DNA of 64,000 nt. Origin: Clostridiales bacterium. GTDB taxonomy: Bacteria > Bacillota > Clostridia > Peptostreptococcales > Anaerovoracaceae. The stretch covers positions 124,001 to 188,000 of the forward strand of contig QXXF01000004.1 in NCBI GenBank assembly GCA_009911365.1, in the 5' to 3' direction. Positions within the stretch are counted from its first letter, which is position 1; every line of letters begins with the position of its first letter. The notes beneath the pieces are model-generated. The model saw only the letters and a program-made list of their open reading frames with translations. It was not told the origin of the DNA and made no database searches. Made by a program: the position numbers and the translations under genes. Below, in pieces: positions 25,645 through 34,347 of this stretch.

Positions 25645-26036
25645 TTGACATCTCACGCAGAGCCAATTTTACCGATTTCTAATTAAACACATTCAACTAA
25701 TTTTTTGTGGTGGAGAAAAAGGATACGATTGATCCTGTTAGTCTATTTCCATTTTGGAAATATTGAAAAAATATTTCCGATTTCAGAGGTGATCCGTGAT
25801 ATAATAAACATATGAATAAAAGCGGCTTCGTTGTAATGAACCATCTTATTGGTTCACGGGCCAGGATCATATTTTTAGGGGAAGACTGTGATACGATGAT
25901 CGTGGCCGATTAGAGCGGCGGTGCCATAAGGGGAAACATTGATTGGATCAGGGCTTTTAGTTATAAGGTCAGGATTGAGTCATACGAAGGCACGTAAAAG
26001 GTTTCGTGCTAGGTTACAAAAAAGGGGGATTAGATT
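25645..26036. other. leader-like intergenic region upstream of Rpn pseudogene
   Basis: Contains TATAAT at 25800 without a convincing -35, then several small inverted repeats: GAACCA..TGGTTC (about 25837-25854), GATCAT..ATGATC and GCACG..CGTGC (about 25990-26010). This suggests a structured 5' leader of about 230 nt. No ORF recognised. Confidence 0.4.
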
Positions 26037-27004
26037 ATGACAGATTTTTTGATGAAACCAAAAATTGATTTCGCCTTCAAGGAAATCATGATGAACGAAC
26101 AGGCCAGGACCGGATTTTTGTCAGCCATGCTGTGATTGGATCCGGCGGACATTCGGGAAACGAAAATTTTAAACGCCAATTTGAGGAAGGAACATAAGGC
26201 TGATAAGCTGGGGATCTTGGATGTACGGGTCTTGCTCAATGATAATACGGAAATCGACATTGAGATCCAGCTTTCGCCCCTAAGCGTATGGGCGGATCGG
26301 TCCTTGTTCTACGTGTCCAAAATGTACACGGAACAGATTCACGTAGGAGAGGATTACTCGGCCTTCAAGAAGTGCGTGGGCATCAGCGTCTTGGATTTTG
26401 AGTTGTTTGAAGATGAACCGGAGTTTTATTCCTGTTTTCACATCCAAGAGGACACCCGGCATACTCTGTACACGGACAAAATGGAGTTCCATGTCTTAGA
26501 ACTGCCAAAGCTGCCAGAAGAATTAAAGGAAGACGCAAGTGACATCCTGCTATGGGCGAAATTCATCAATGCGGAACGAAAGGAGGAGTTTGACATGTTG
26601 GCCAGTAGAAACAAATACATTGGGAGTGCCTACGAGCAGCTGCGGATCATCAGCCAAAGCATGGAAAAACGGCTGGAATACGAGGCTCGGGAAAAAGCCA
26701 TCCGCGATCATAACCAGATGATGTATGAGGCCCGCAGGGAAGGTCTGAAGCAGGGAATCGAACAGGGGATCGAACAAGGAATTGAACAAGGACTAGAGCA
26801 AGGCATTGAACAAGGTATTGAACGAGGGATCGAGCAAGGCATTGAGAAGGGTTAAAACAAGGACTAGAGCTAGGCATTCGATCAATGATATCAGACTATT
26901 TGGAAGAAGGTTTTCAAAAAGAAAAGATCTTATCAAAGCTTGTGCAGCATTTTGAACTGACGGAGAAACAGGCAGAGCAGTATTTCAAGCGTTACGCCAA
27001 ATAG
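26037..27004 (+). pseudogene. Rpn-family PD-(D/E)XK nuclease/transposase gene, nonsense and frameshift
   Basis: Starts at ATG 26037 (MTDFLMKPKIDFAFKEIMM; weak ribosome site AAGGGGG), stops at in-frame TGA 26133, then continues in the same frame with LGILDVRVLLNDNTEIDIEI, the D...ExQ nuclease core of PF12784. A tract of eight 12-base units encoding G-[IL]-E-[QRK] spans 26754-26849, after which TAA 26853 ends this frame. The proper C-terminus (LKQGLELGIRSM to YFKRYAK) follows in another frame to TAG 27004. Intact members are about 300 aa and promote recombination. Two independent lesions make it a pseudogene; the 239-codon middle could be translated only from an internal TTG. Confidence 0.85.
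26754..26849 (+). repeat. eight tandem 12-bp units (GIEQ repeats)
   Basis: Imperfect tandem copies of GGAATTGAACAA within the Rpn pseudogene. The frameshift lies exactly at the end of this tract (AAGGGTTAAAA), consistent with slippage or unequal exchange. Confidence 0.85.
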
Positions 27005-27015
27005 AAATTTTCCTC

Positions 27016-27044
27016 TTGCGCCCTGCCCACTTCTATGCTACAAT
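27016..27044 (+). promoter_or_regulatory. promoter for the ABC-F leader
   Basis: TTGCGC, 17-base spacer, TACAAT. Predicted start near 27051, giving a leader of about 515 nt before the ABC-F gene. Confidence 0.6.
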
Positions 27045-27078
27045 GCAAAAGAAATCAAAAAAGAACTGAGGTGAAAAG

Positions 27079-27099
27079 ATGCGTAATTTTTCTTGCTAA
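27079..27099 (+). CDS. leader peptide MRNFSC upstream of ABC-F gene
   Basis: Six codons (ATG CGT AAT TTT TCT TGC) and TAA, preceded by GAGGTGAAAAG with good spacing, about 28 nt after the predicted transcription start. Short translated leaders of this kind sense ribosome stalling in antibiotic-inducible ABC-F and erm genes. Role inferred from position together with the terminator/antiterminator pair downstream. Confidence 0.5.
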   Translation: MRNFSC

Positions 27100-27219
27100 C
27101 AAACAATATGCGCAGCGAACAAGAATGTGCGAAGACATGCTTTACGGATTGATCGGATCCCATGCCTTCCTGCTTCATGCTTTCCTTGCGGAGGTAGCCC
27201 TTGTTTTGATGCGCAGTCA

Positions 27220-27433
27220 GCAGAAAAGTTACCATCTAACCTTTTTTCATCATAGAGGAAACAGCGTCCTGGCAATGGCATCGGAACATACGGCACAGTA
27301 GCTATGATCATGCCTTTGTCTTGATACGGTCGGAATATCCTATCCATAAGGAGCCCTTAGCTCCACCAGCACAGACGCAAGCATCCTCCCTGTATGTTTA
27401 CAAGCCGCAGAAGTAACTTTTCTGCGGTTTTCT
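27220..27433 (+). promoter_or_regulatory. attenuator: terminator hairpin with antiterminator segment
   Basis: Terminator CCGCAGAA (27405-27412) / TTCTGCGG (27420-27427) followed by TTTTCTTT. The upstream segment GCAGAAAAGTTAC (27220-27232) is perfectly complementary over 13 bases to GTAACTTTTCTGC (27413-27425), which contains the terminator's loop and right arm, so the two structures are mutually exclusive. The ABC-F start lies 135 bases beyond. Confidence 0.6.
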
Positions 27434-27435
27434 TT

Positions 27436-27497
27436 AATGTAGGAAACTATCATTTGCGATATTTCCGGAATATCAATGAAGTCTACTGCTGCAAAGG
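27436..27497 (+). repeat. intergenic repeat, copy A
   Basis: ATGTAGGAAA, then ATATTTCC, then GAATATCAATGAAGTCTACTG. Similar elements lie at 34055-34112 (copy B) and 35343-35400 (copy C), each downstream of a terminator hairpin. Confidence 0.55.
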
Positions 27498-27567
27498 AAT
27501 CAGCAAACCTGACTTTGTTCATGCAGAGGCATTGGGCTTGGCCCATACAGGAGAGGAGATGATCGAC

Positions 27568-29037
27568 ATGTCACGGATCAACGTGAGCAATCTGACATTT
27601 GCCTACGAAGGCAGCTACGACACTATTTTTGAAAATGTTTCCTTCCAAATCGATACGGACTGGAAACTAGGCCTTATCGGGAGAAACGGCCGAGGAAAGA
27701 CCACCTTCCTCAATCTGCTTTTGGGAAAATACTCTTACCAAGGCAGCATTTCAGGAACCCTGCCTTTTGATTACTTTCCTTTTGAAGTCCAGGACGAAGA
27801 GCAATTCCCTATGGATTTTCTGGAGCAGAGAGCGCCTCTATGGAAGATCAAACGGGAGTTGTCCCTGATGGAAGCTGACGAAGGCATTTTATACAGACCA
27901 TATTACACCCTATCGGGAGGCGAGAAGACAAAGGTCATGATAGCCGCTCTCTTTGCGGAGGAGTCAGGCTTCCCGCTCATCGATGAGCCCACGAACCATT
28001 TGGATATCCAGGCCAGGCGGAAAATGGGAGCGTATTTAGAAAAAAAGAAAGGCTTCATTCTAGTGTCCCATGATAGGATCCTGCTGGATCAGTGCGTGGA
28101 TCATATCTTGTCCATTAACAAGACAAATATCGAAACGCAGCAGGGAAATTTTACTACGTGGAATGAAAACCGTCTGCGGCGAGATGCCTTCGAACAAACA
28201 GAAAACGAGAAGCGCCGGCGGGAAATCGGGCGGCTGGAACAGTCGGCAAAGCAGGCGGCGGTCTGGTCCGACCAGGTAGAAAAGACAAAGAATGGACAAA
28301 AAGTATCTGGCCTAAAACCAGACAAAGGCCATATTGGAGCAATGGCGGCAAAAATGATGAAGCGGTCCAAGGGCATCGAAAATCGTCGTCAGACAGCGAT
28401 TCAAGAAAAAGCGCAGCTGTTAAAAAACCTGGAAACCACCTTCCCATTAAAGCTGGAATCTTTGAAATATAAATCGAATCGTTTAATTACGATAGATAAA
28501 GCGCAAATCTATTATGACAGCGAACCGGCCTGTCCGCCAGTGACCTTTACCCTGGATCAGGGTGACAGGATCGCTTTGTCCGGGAAAAATGGATGCGGGA
28601 AATCCAGCATTTTAAAGCTGATCATGGGAGAAGCGCTGAAATTCACAGGCCAGATGCACAAGGGAAGCCAGCTGAAAATTTCCTATGTGTCCCAAGACAC
28701 AGGCGATTTGTCCGGTAGCCTTTCAGATTATGCGAAAGCCTGCGGCATTGACGAAAGCCGTTTTAAAGCCATTCTCAACAAAATGGATTTCAGCCAGAGC
28801 CAATTCGAGAAAAATATAGAGGATTTCAGTCAAGGACAGAAAAAGAAAACCCTGCTGGCCCGCAGCCTCTGCGAAGCGGCCCACCTGTACATTTGGGACG
28901 AGCCGCTGAATTATGTGGATGTCTTTTCCCGCATGCAGATCGAAGAATTACTACTGGCTTTTGAGCCGACAATGATCTTTGTGGAGCATGACGAAGAGTT
29001 TGCAGAGAAAATTTGTACCAAAAAAGTAGGGATATAA
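27568..29037 (+). CDS. ABC-F ribosomal protection protein, Lsa-type
   Basis: 489 aa from ATG 27568 (GAGGAG nine bases upstream; ATG 27559 is too close to it). Two soluble ABC domains without membrane segments. First: GLIGRNGRGKTTF, signature LSGGEKTK, Walker B PLIDEPTNHLD. Second, from about residue 310: LSGKNGCGKSS, degenerate signature FSQGQKKK, and IWDEPLNYVD. The opening MSRINVSNLTFAYEGSYD and the length match Lsa-family proteins, which dislodge lincosamides, streptogramins A and pleuromutilins from ribosomes. The charged linker (about 185-270) is the antibiotic-resistance domain. The leader looks like an attenuator, as expected for inducible resistance. Confidence 0.9.
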   Translation: MSRINVSNLTFAYEGSYDTIFENVSFQIDTDWKLGLIGRNGRGKTTFLNLLLGKYSYQGSISGTLPFDYFPFEVQDEEQFPMDFLEQRAPLWKIKRELSLMEADEGILYRPYYTLSGGEKTKVMIAALFAEESGFPLIDEPTNHLDIQARRKMGAYLEKKKGFILVSHDRILLDQCVDHILSINKTNIETQQGNFTTWNENRLRRDAFEQTENEKRRREIGRLEQSAKQAAVWSDQVEKTKNGQKVSGLKPDKGHIGAMAAKMMKRSKGIENRRQTAIQEKAQLLKNLETTFPLKLESLKYKSNRLITIDKAQIYYDSEPACPPVTFTLDQGDRIALSGKNGCGKSSILKLIMGEALKFTGQMHKGSQLKISYVSQDTGDLSGSLSDYAKACGIDESRFKAILNKMDFSQSQFEKNIEDFSQGQKKKTLLARSLCEAAHLYIWDEPLNYVDVFSRMQIEELLLAFEPTMIFVEHDEEFAEKICTKKVGI

Positions 29038-29094
29038 GTCAGGAGACGTAACCAAGCAGAGCATCATCGCAAACAACCACATCTGCTACAAGCA

Positions 29095-29400
29095 ATGCAA
29101 CATGCTAATTCGCAAAAGGTCATAAGAAAGCAACTCCATTTCCTTATATGGTATCGCTTTGGTGATCTGTGGCTCATCGGTGCGCTCCTAGGTATCGAAC
29201 TGGTAAAGGATCCGCGAACCAAAGAAAAGGCTATCGATGAAGCCGAAAAGATTTTGTATTTTTGTCTGGAGCAGGGTCTGAGTTTTAAAATTTCTCAGGG
29301 AAACGTGTTGACGCTGGCGCCACCACTTATTATTACAGAACAGGAACTGCATCAGGCCATGGACATAGTGGAAGCGGGGATCAAGAAGTACTGCGGCTAA
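29095..29400 (+). pseudogene. C-terminal remnant of a class III aminotransferase
   Basis: About 75 recognisable residues from GALLGIELVKDPRTKEKA through GNVLTLAPPLIITEQELHQA to IKKYCG, which is the end of a class-III (GABA/ornithine-type) PLP aminotransferase. The PLP-lysine region and about 350 upstream residues are absent. The first 20 codons of the open frame do not fit the family. Confidence 0.75.
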
Positions 29401-29568
29401 AACGTTTCTGATTGAGATTTCTGGGCGGGCTTGATAAAATTGTGGGGAGGTTTCTCTTGTACTACATATATTTCTAGTGGAAGAATGCAAATAATGGGCT
29501 TATAATAAGAATAACAGAAAAAGAAACCAAAAACATGGTGGCGGCCAGCAAAAGGAAAGGAGCGGGAA

Positions 29569-30471
29569 ATGAGGTACAAGTGTTTTGATCAAATCATCGA
29601 AAAATGCAGGGTGAGAGAATCGGTGAAGAAGATTGCCGTAGCAGGCGCGGCAGAGGAACATGTATTGAAGGCTATCATCGCTGCGGACCAGATCGGCATC
29701 GCGTCACCTATTCTCATTGGAGATGAAGAGAAAATCAAGACTAACCTGACAAGGCTGGGACAACAGGGAGACGGCTATCCTGTGGTTCACGCCCAAACTG
29801 CCCAGGAATGCGGCGAAAAAGCCGTGGAACTGGTGAAAGCGAAAACAGCGGATTTCATCATGAAAGGCATGGTGGATACCAAAGATGTTTTAAAGCCCTT
29901 AGTTAAAAAGGAAAATGGGTTACATACAGGTCGGGCCATGAACGTGTTCTCCTATAACGAAGTCCCACAGATGAGTCATATGCTGGCATTGGCGGACGGA
30001 GGCATGATCCCTTATCCGACTCTGGAACAAAAGAAAGACATCATCCTAAACTGTGTGGAAGCGCTGCACAAGCTGGGAATCGAAAACCCTGCTATCGCGG
30101 TTTTGGCCGCAGTGGAAAAGGTCAATCCTAAAATGCCGGAAACCACAGATGCCGCGGCTCTGGTGGAGATGAACAAAAATGGACAGATCCCAGGCTGTGA
30201 GATCGTAGGGCCGATTTCCTTTGACATCGCCTTTAGCAAAGAAATCGCAGAGAGAAAAGGCTACGAATGTCCGTATTGCGGAGATTTTGACATGGGCCTG
30301 GTGCCCTCCATGGTAGCAGGGAACTTGATGCATAAAGCCATGATCCTCTGTGGTGGCGCAAAAATGGCGGGAGTCATCGTAGGTGCGAAGGTCCCAGTGG
30401 TACTTACCTCCAGGGGCGCTTCTTCTGCAGAAAAATTCGCATCCATGGCACTGGCGTCGTTGCTTTCGTAA
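29569..30471 (+). CDS. ptb: phosphate butyryltransferase-family enzyme
   Basis: 300 aa. Converts an acyl-CoA and phosphate to acyl-phosphate. PTA/PTB fold with IAADQIGIASPILIGDE near the N-terminus, MKGMVDTKDVLKPL, and GAKVPVVLTSRGASSAEKF at the C-terminus. AAAGGAAAGGAGCGGG ribosome site. First gene of ptb-iorA-iorB-buk. Since indolepyruvate:ferredoxin oxidoreductase genes lie between ptb and buk, the physiological substrates are probably arylacetyl- or branched-chain acyl-CoA, not only butyryl-CoA. Confidence 0.93.
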   Translation: MRYKCFDQIIEKCRVRESVKKIAVAGAAEEHVLKAIIAADQIGIASPILIGDEEKIKTNLTRLGQQGDGYPVVHAQTAQECGEKAVELVKAKTADFIMKGMVDTKDVLKPLVKKENGLHTGRAMNVFSYNEVPQMSHMLALADGGMIPYPTLEQKKDIILNCVEALHKLGIENPAIAVLAAVEKVNPKMPETTDAAALVEMNKNGQIPGCEIVGPISFDIAFSKEIAERKGYECPYCGDFDMGLVPSMVAGNLMHKAMILCGGAKMAGVIVGAKVPVVLTSRGASSAEKFASMALASLLS

Positions 30472-30508
30472 ATAGATCGAACACAAGAATCATAAATGAG
30501 GTGAAAAA

Positions 30509-32287
30509 ATGAAACAATTGATGACTGGCGATGAAGCTATCGCAAGAGGGGCGTACGAGGCAGGCGTAAGGCATGCCAGTGCGTATCCGGGAACCCCGAG
30601 CACAGAAATCCTGGAAAATGTAGCAAAGTACGATGAAATTTACGCAGAATGGGCACCAAACGAAAAGGTAGCCATGGAATCTGCGATCGGCGGAGCCATG
30701 GCAGGGGCCAGATCCATGGCTTCCATGAAACATGTGGGAGTGAACGTGGCGGCGGATCCGCTGATGACCTATGCGTACATGGGAGTCAACGGCGGAACGG
30801 TCCTAATCACAGCTGACGAACCGGGCATGTTTTCTTCCCAAAACGAGCAGGACAACAGAAACTACGCTAAAATGGGAAAATTCCCCATGCTGGAACCTGC
30901 GGACAGCCAGGAATGCCTGGACATGATGAAAGCGGCCTTTGATTTATCTGAGGAATATAATGTTCTGTTCATGATCCGCATGGTCACCCGTGTCTGCCAT
31001 TCCAAATCTTTGGTAGAGATTGGAGAACGAAAGGAAGTGGGCGTAAAAGAGTGGGTTCCGGATCCAATGAAATACGTGGCCCTGCCTGCGCACTCCAGAA
31101 TCCTGAGGGTTCAGATCGAAGAACGAATGAAGAAACTGGCGGCTTACAGCGAGGAGTGCTCATTCAACTATGCGGAAATAGGAGATACAACCACAGGCGT
31201 GATCGCTTCTGGTCCAAGCTACTATTATGCGAAAGAAGTGTTTGGCGACAAAGCTTCCTACCTGAAATTAGGCTTCACCAACCCCCTCCCCGCAAATCTG
31301 ATCAAAGAGTTCTGCGGCAAGGTGGATAAGATCTATGTCATTGAAGAGGATGATCCATACATCGAAGAATTCTGCAAAACTCTGGGACTGGAGGTCCATG
31401 GCAAAGACACCTTCCCGCCATATGGGGAGATGACGCCGGATGTATTGAGAAAATCCCTGACCGGAGAAACTCTACCAGAAGTCAGCTATGATCACAGCAA
31501 GGTCATCAACAGGCCGCCTACTCTTTGTGCGGGCTGCCCACACAGAGGCCTGTTCTATCGGCTGGGAAAACGCAAAGACATTATGATCTCTGGTGACATC
31601 GGATGTTACACTTTGGCAGCGGGCGAACCTTACAATGCCATGAACTCCACGGTCTGCATGGGTGCTTCCATATCCGTGGGCCACGGTGCGCAGCAAGTAT
31701 TCAACAGGGCTGGCGTGAAGCGGAAAGTCGTTACCGTGCTGGGAGACTCCACCTTTTTCCATACTGGAGTCGAATCCCTCATCAATACCGTGTACAACGG
31801 TAGCAACACCATCAATATTATTTTGGACAACCGGATTACCGGTATGACAGGGCATCAGCAGAATCCAGGCTCTGGATTCACAGTAAAGATGGAGCCGTCT
31901 CCAGTCATCGAAATCGAGGGGCTGGTAAAAGCACTGGGGATCAAGCATGTGAAAGTCATTGATCCTAACGATTTGGAAGCAGTGGATGCCGCATTGGATG
32001 CCTTCATGGACCTGGACGAACCATCGGTGATCATCACTAGATGGCCTTGCGTCCTGAAAAAGTTCTCACAAGCGGATCTGGAAGAATTCGACGGACTGTT
32101 GCAGACAAAAGACATAGTGGATCAGGACAAATGCATCGGATGTAAGCAATGCCAAAAAACAGGTTGCCCAGCCCTGAACTTTAACAAGAAAACAAAGAAA
32201 GTGACCATCAATTCAGCGGACTGCGTTGGCTGCGGCGTATGTGCGCAAGTTTGCCCAGTGGATGCCATTGTAAAGGAGGGAAAGTGA
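30509..32287 (+). CDS. iorA: indolepyruvate:ferredoxin oxidoreductase, alpha subunit
   Basis: 592 aa. Thiamine-diphosphate enzyme that oxidises aryl 2-keto acids (indolepyruvate, phenylpyruvate) to acyl-CoA with reduction of ferredoxin. N-terminal YPGTPSTEILE and NEKVAMESAIGGAMAGARSM; ThDP domain with GCPHRGLFY, SGDIGCYTL, LGDSTFFHTG and DNRITGMTGHQ; C-terminal two-cluster ferredoxin domain with CIGCKQCQKTGCP and CVGCGVCAQVCP. Full length. GTGA-linked to iorB two bases on. Confidence 0.97.
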   Translation: MKQLMTGDEAIARGAYEAGVRHASAYPGTPSTEILENVAKYDEIYAEWAPNEKVAMESAIGGAMAGARSMASMKHVGVNVAADPLMTYAYMGVNGGTVLITADEPGMFSSQNEQDNRNYAKMGKFPMLEPADSQECLDMMKAAFDLSEEYNVLFMIRMVTRVCHSKSLVEIGERKEVGVKEWVPDPMKYVALPAHSRILRVQIEERMKKLAAYSEECSFNYAEIGDTTTGVIASGPSYYYAKEVFGDKASYLKLGFTNPLPANLIKEFCGKVDKIYVIEEDDPYIEEFCKTLGLEVHGKDTFPPYGEMTPDVLRKSLTGETLPEVSYDHSKVINRPPTLCAGCPHRGLFYRLGKRKDIMISGDIGCYTLAAGEPYNAMNSTVCMGASISVGHGAQQVFNRAGVKRKVVTVLGDSTFFHTGVESLINTVYNGSNTINIILDNRITGMTGHQQNPGSGFTVKMEPSPVIEIEGLVKALGIKHVKVIDPNDLEAVDAALDAFMDLDEPSVIITRWPCVLKKFSQADLEEFDGLLQTKDIVDQDKCIGCKQCQKTGCPALNFNKKTKKVTINSADCVGCGVCAQVCPVDAIVKEGK

Positions 32288-32289
32288 TC

Positions 32290-32865
32290 ATGACAAAAAA
32301 CATACTGCTTACAGGAGTCGGCGGCCAAGGGACTATTCTTGCTGCGAAAATGCTGACAATTGGACTGATGGAAGCTGGATATGACGTAAAGATGAGCGAA
32401 ATCCATGGTATGAGCCAGCGGGGCGGCGATGTGACTTCCCAAGTAAGGTACAGCAATGACAAAGTTTACTCCCCAGTAATCGAAAAGGGGACCGCAGATA
32501 TCATCGTTTCCTTTGAAAAAATAGAAGCTTTGCGCAGATTGGATTATCTCAAAGAAGGAGGCATTGTCATTGTGAACACAGAGGAAATCCCCTCCATGAC
32601 CGTGCTCACCGGACAACAGGAATATCCGGAAGATGTGATCGAAGAAATCAAAAGTGCGGCAGGTAGGGTAGTGGAACTGGACGCTTCTCAAAAAGCCCAG
32701 GAGCTGGGGACCGTCAAAGCTGCTAACGTGATTCTTCTCGGTGCATTGGTCAAAGCCATGGAACTGGAACATATCGATTGGGAGGGCATCATCCGCTCTA
32801 ATGTGAAAGAAGCCTTCGTCAACCTGAATTTACAAGCCATCAAGGCCGGTATGGCGGCAGTATAG
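32290..32865 (+). CDS. iorB: indolepyruvate:ferredoxin oxidoreductase, beta subunit
   Basis: 191 aa starting MTKNILLTGVGGQGTIL at ATG 32290, behind AAGGAGGGAAAG. Gamma-type domain of 2-ketoacid:acceptor oxidoreductases: GVGGQGTILAAKML, EIHGMSQRGGDVTSQVRY, NTEEIPSM. Forms the heterocomplex with IorA. Eleven bases separate it from buk. Confidence 0.96.
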   Translation: MTKNILLTGVGGQGTILAAKMLTIGLMEAGYDVKMSEIHGMSQRGGDVTSQVRYSNDKVYSPVIEKGTADIIVSFEKIEALRRLDYLKEGGIVIVNTEEIPSMTVLTGQQEYPEDVIEEIKSAAGRVVELDASQKAQELGTVKAANVILLGALVKAMELEHIDWEGIIRSNVKEAFVNLNLQAIKAGMAAV

Positions 32866-32875
32866 AGGAAACCCT

Positions 32876-33973
32876 ATGTCTATCAAACAACTGATTATTA
32901 ACCCGGGCTCCACTAGCACCAAACTGGCAGTCTATGAAGATAAAGAAGAGATCCTTCAAAAGACCATTGTCCACCAAGCGGAGGAACTGGCGGCATGTGG
33001 TGGTTTGTATGAACAGCTTCCCCTCAGGCTCCAGGAAATTCGGGCGTTTCTGGCGGAAACCGGCATGGAGCCGCGGGATTTTGATAATATCATGTGCCGA
33101 GGCGGCATGGTCTGGGGAATCGGTACCGGCGGCTATCGAGTGGGTGATGAACTGGCGGATACCCTTGCCGATGAAGAATACACATCACCCCATGCGTCAG
33201 CGTTAGGCGGGCTCCTAGGAAAGAGGTTGGCAGATGAAGCTGGCGTGAACGCCTATATTTATGATGCGGTCACAGCTGCGTCTCTCCCAGATATCGCAAA
33301 AGTGACCGGGTTTCCGGAGTTGGTACGAAAATCCAGTTGTCATGTGCTGAATATGCATGCCATGGGTGAGCAGTACGCTGCGGATCAAGGGGTCGATTAT
33401 GGCAGCCAGAAATTGATCATTGCCCACATGGGCGGCGGCATCAGCTTTTGCGCCATTGACCAAGGTCAGATCATCGATTCCATTGGGGACGATGATGGGC
33501 CTTTTTCTCCAGAACGGGCAGGATTCACCCAGATCCTTCCCATCATCAAAATGTGCTACAGCGGCAAGTACAGCTATGATGAAATGAAGGCAAAAGTCAG
33601 AGGCAATGGAGGGCTGAAGGCATATTTACATACCTCTGATGCCCGTGAAATCGAGAGAATGATCGCATCTGGCAACAAAAAGGCGGAACTGCTCTACAGA
33701 GCGCAGGCTTATCAAATTGCAAAGGGGATCGGTGAGCTGTCCATCGTACATAAAGGGAACTGTGATGCTATCATCCTCACAGGCGGCTTGGCATACTCCA
33801 AGATGCTGACCGAAATGGTTAAAATCTATGTTGCCTTTATCGCTCCGATCCATGTGTATCCAGGCGAGCACGAAATGGAGGCGCTGGCAGCAGGCGGCCT
33901 GCGGATTATGACAGGCCAGGAGCAGGCAAAAGAATTTCGTCTGGAAGACGTGGCCGCAGCAGGAGTTTTGTAG
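32876..33973 (+). CDS. buk: butyrate kinase-family enzyme
   Basis: 365 aa. ASKHA-fold acyl kinase making ATP from acyl-phosphate. Phosphate-1 motif INPGSTSTKLAVYE, CRGGMVWGIGTGGYRV, IAHMGGGISFCAID, ILTGGLAYSKM and PGEHEMEALAAGGLRI are diagnostic. Last gene of the operon; together with Ptb it yields one ATP per acyl-CoA produced by IorAB. A hairpin terminator follows at 34018. Confidence 0.96.
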   Translation: MSIKQLIINPGSTSTKLAVYEDKEEILQKTIVHQAEELAACGGLYEQLPLRLQEIRAFLAETGMEPRDFDNIMCRGGMVWGIGTGGYRVGDELADTLADEEYTSPHASALGGLLGKRLADEAGVNAYIYDAVTAASLPDIAKVTGFPELVRKSSCHVLNMHAMGEQYAADQGVDYGSQKLIIAHMGGGISFCAIDQGQIIDSIGDDDGPFSPERAGFTQILPIIKMCYSGKYSYDEMKAKVRGNGGLKAYLHTSDAREIERMIASGNKKAELLYRAQAYQIAKGIGELSIVHKGNCDAIILTGGLAYSKMLTEMVKIYVAFIAPIHVYPGEHEMEALAAGGLRIMTGQEQAKEFRLEDVAAAGVL

Positions 33974-34017
33974 GCAAAAAAGAGAAGTTGGATTGTGAAT
34001 AACTGATCGATTTTGAG

Positions 34018-34053
34018 ACAGGAGTTTTGTTTAAGCAGGACTCCTGTTTTTTG
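34018..34053 (+). terminator. intrinsic terminator after buk
   Basis: ACAGGAGT pairs with ACTCCTGT, followed by TTTTTTG. Almost the same sequence (GAGACAGGAGTTTTGTTTAA) is repeated at 35217. Confidence 0.8.
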
Positions 34054-34054
34054 T

Positions 34055-34112
34055 TATGTAGGAAATGTCACTTGTTATATTTCCAGAACATCAATAAAGT
34101 CCATTATTAAAG
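34055..34112 (+). repeat. intergenic repeat, copy B
   Basis: ATGTAGGAAATGTCA...ATATTTCCAGAACATCAATAAAGTCC. Related to copies at 27436 and 35343. Confidence 0.5.
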
Positions 34113-34201
34113 AGGTGCGATGGGCTTGTGTTGTTTATTGGTCAGCCTGGTCACGATTTAGGAAATTTATAATAAAAATAGAAAAAAATACATGGTATAT
34201 A

Positions 34202-34230
34202 TTGACAGATTAGCTTTGATAGGATATAAT
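34202..34230 (+). promoter_or_regulatory. consensus sigma-A promoter for DUF3825 gene
   Basis: Perfect TTGACA, 17-base spacer, perfect TATAAT. It overlaps the start of the longest open frame (34192), so translation most likely begins downstream at ATG 34348. Confidence 0.85.
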
Positions 34231-34347
34231 AAAGTCAAGAAACGACTCGTTATCCCTACTTCACTATTGAAGAGAAGAGGCGAAGCCATATCCTTTAGAG
34301 CAGGTGGACCAAATCTGAGGTTCAAAGATAGATACAGGGGTACTGAT

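Noticed and set aside
26127-26141. In-frame TGA in the Rpn gene as a selenocysteine codon
   Set aside because: Rpn/PF12784 proteins have no selenocysteine at this place, I saw no SECIS-like hairpin directly after it, and the gene has a second lesion downstream.
26754-26849. Tandem repeat as a CRISPR-like array
   Set aside because: Units are 12 bp without spacers and encode GIEQ repeats of the Rpn family.
34192-34347. N-terminal extension of the DUF3825 gene from ATG 34192
   Set aside because: A perfect TTGACA-N17-TATAAT promoter lies inside it (34202-34230), so the transcript would start after that codon.
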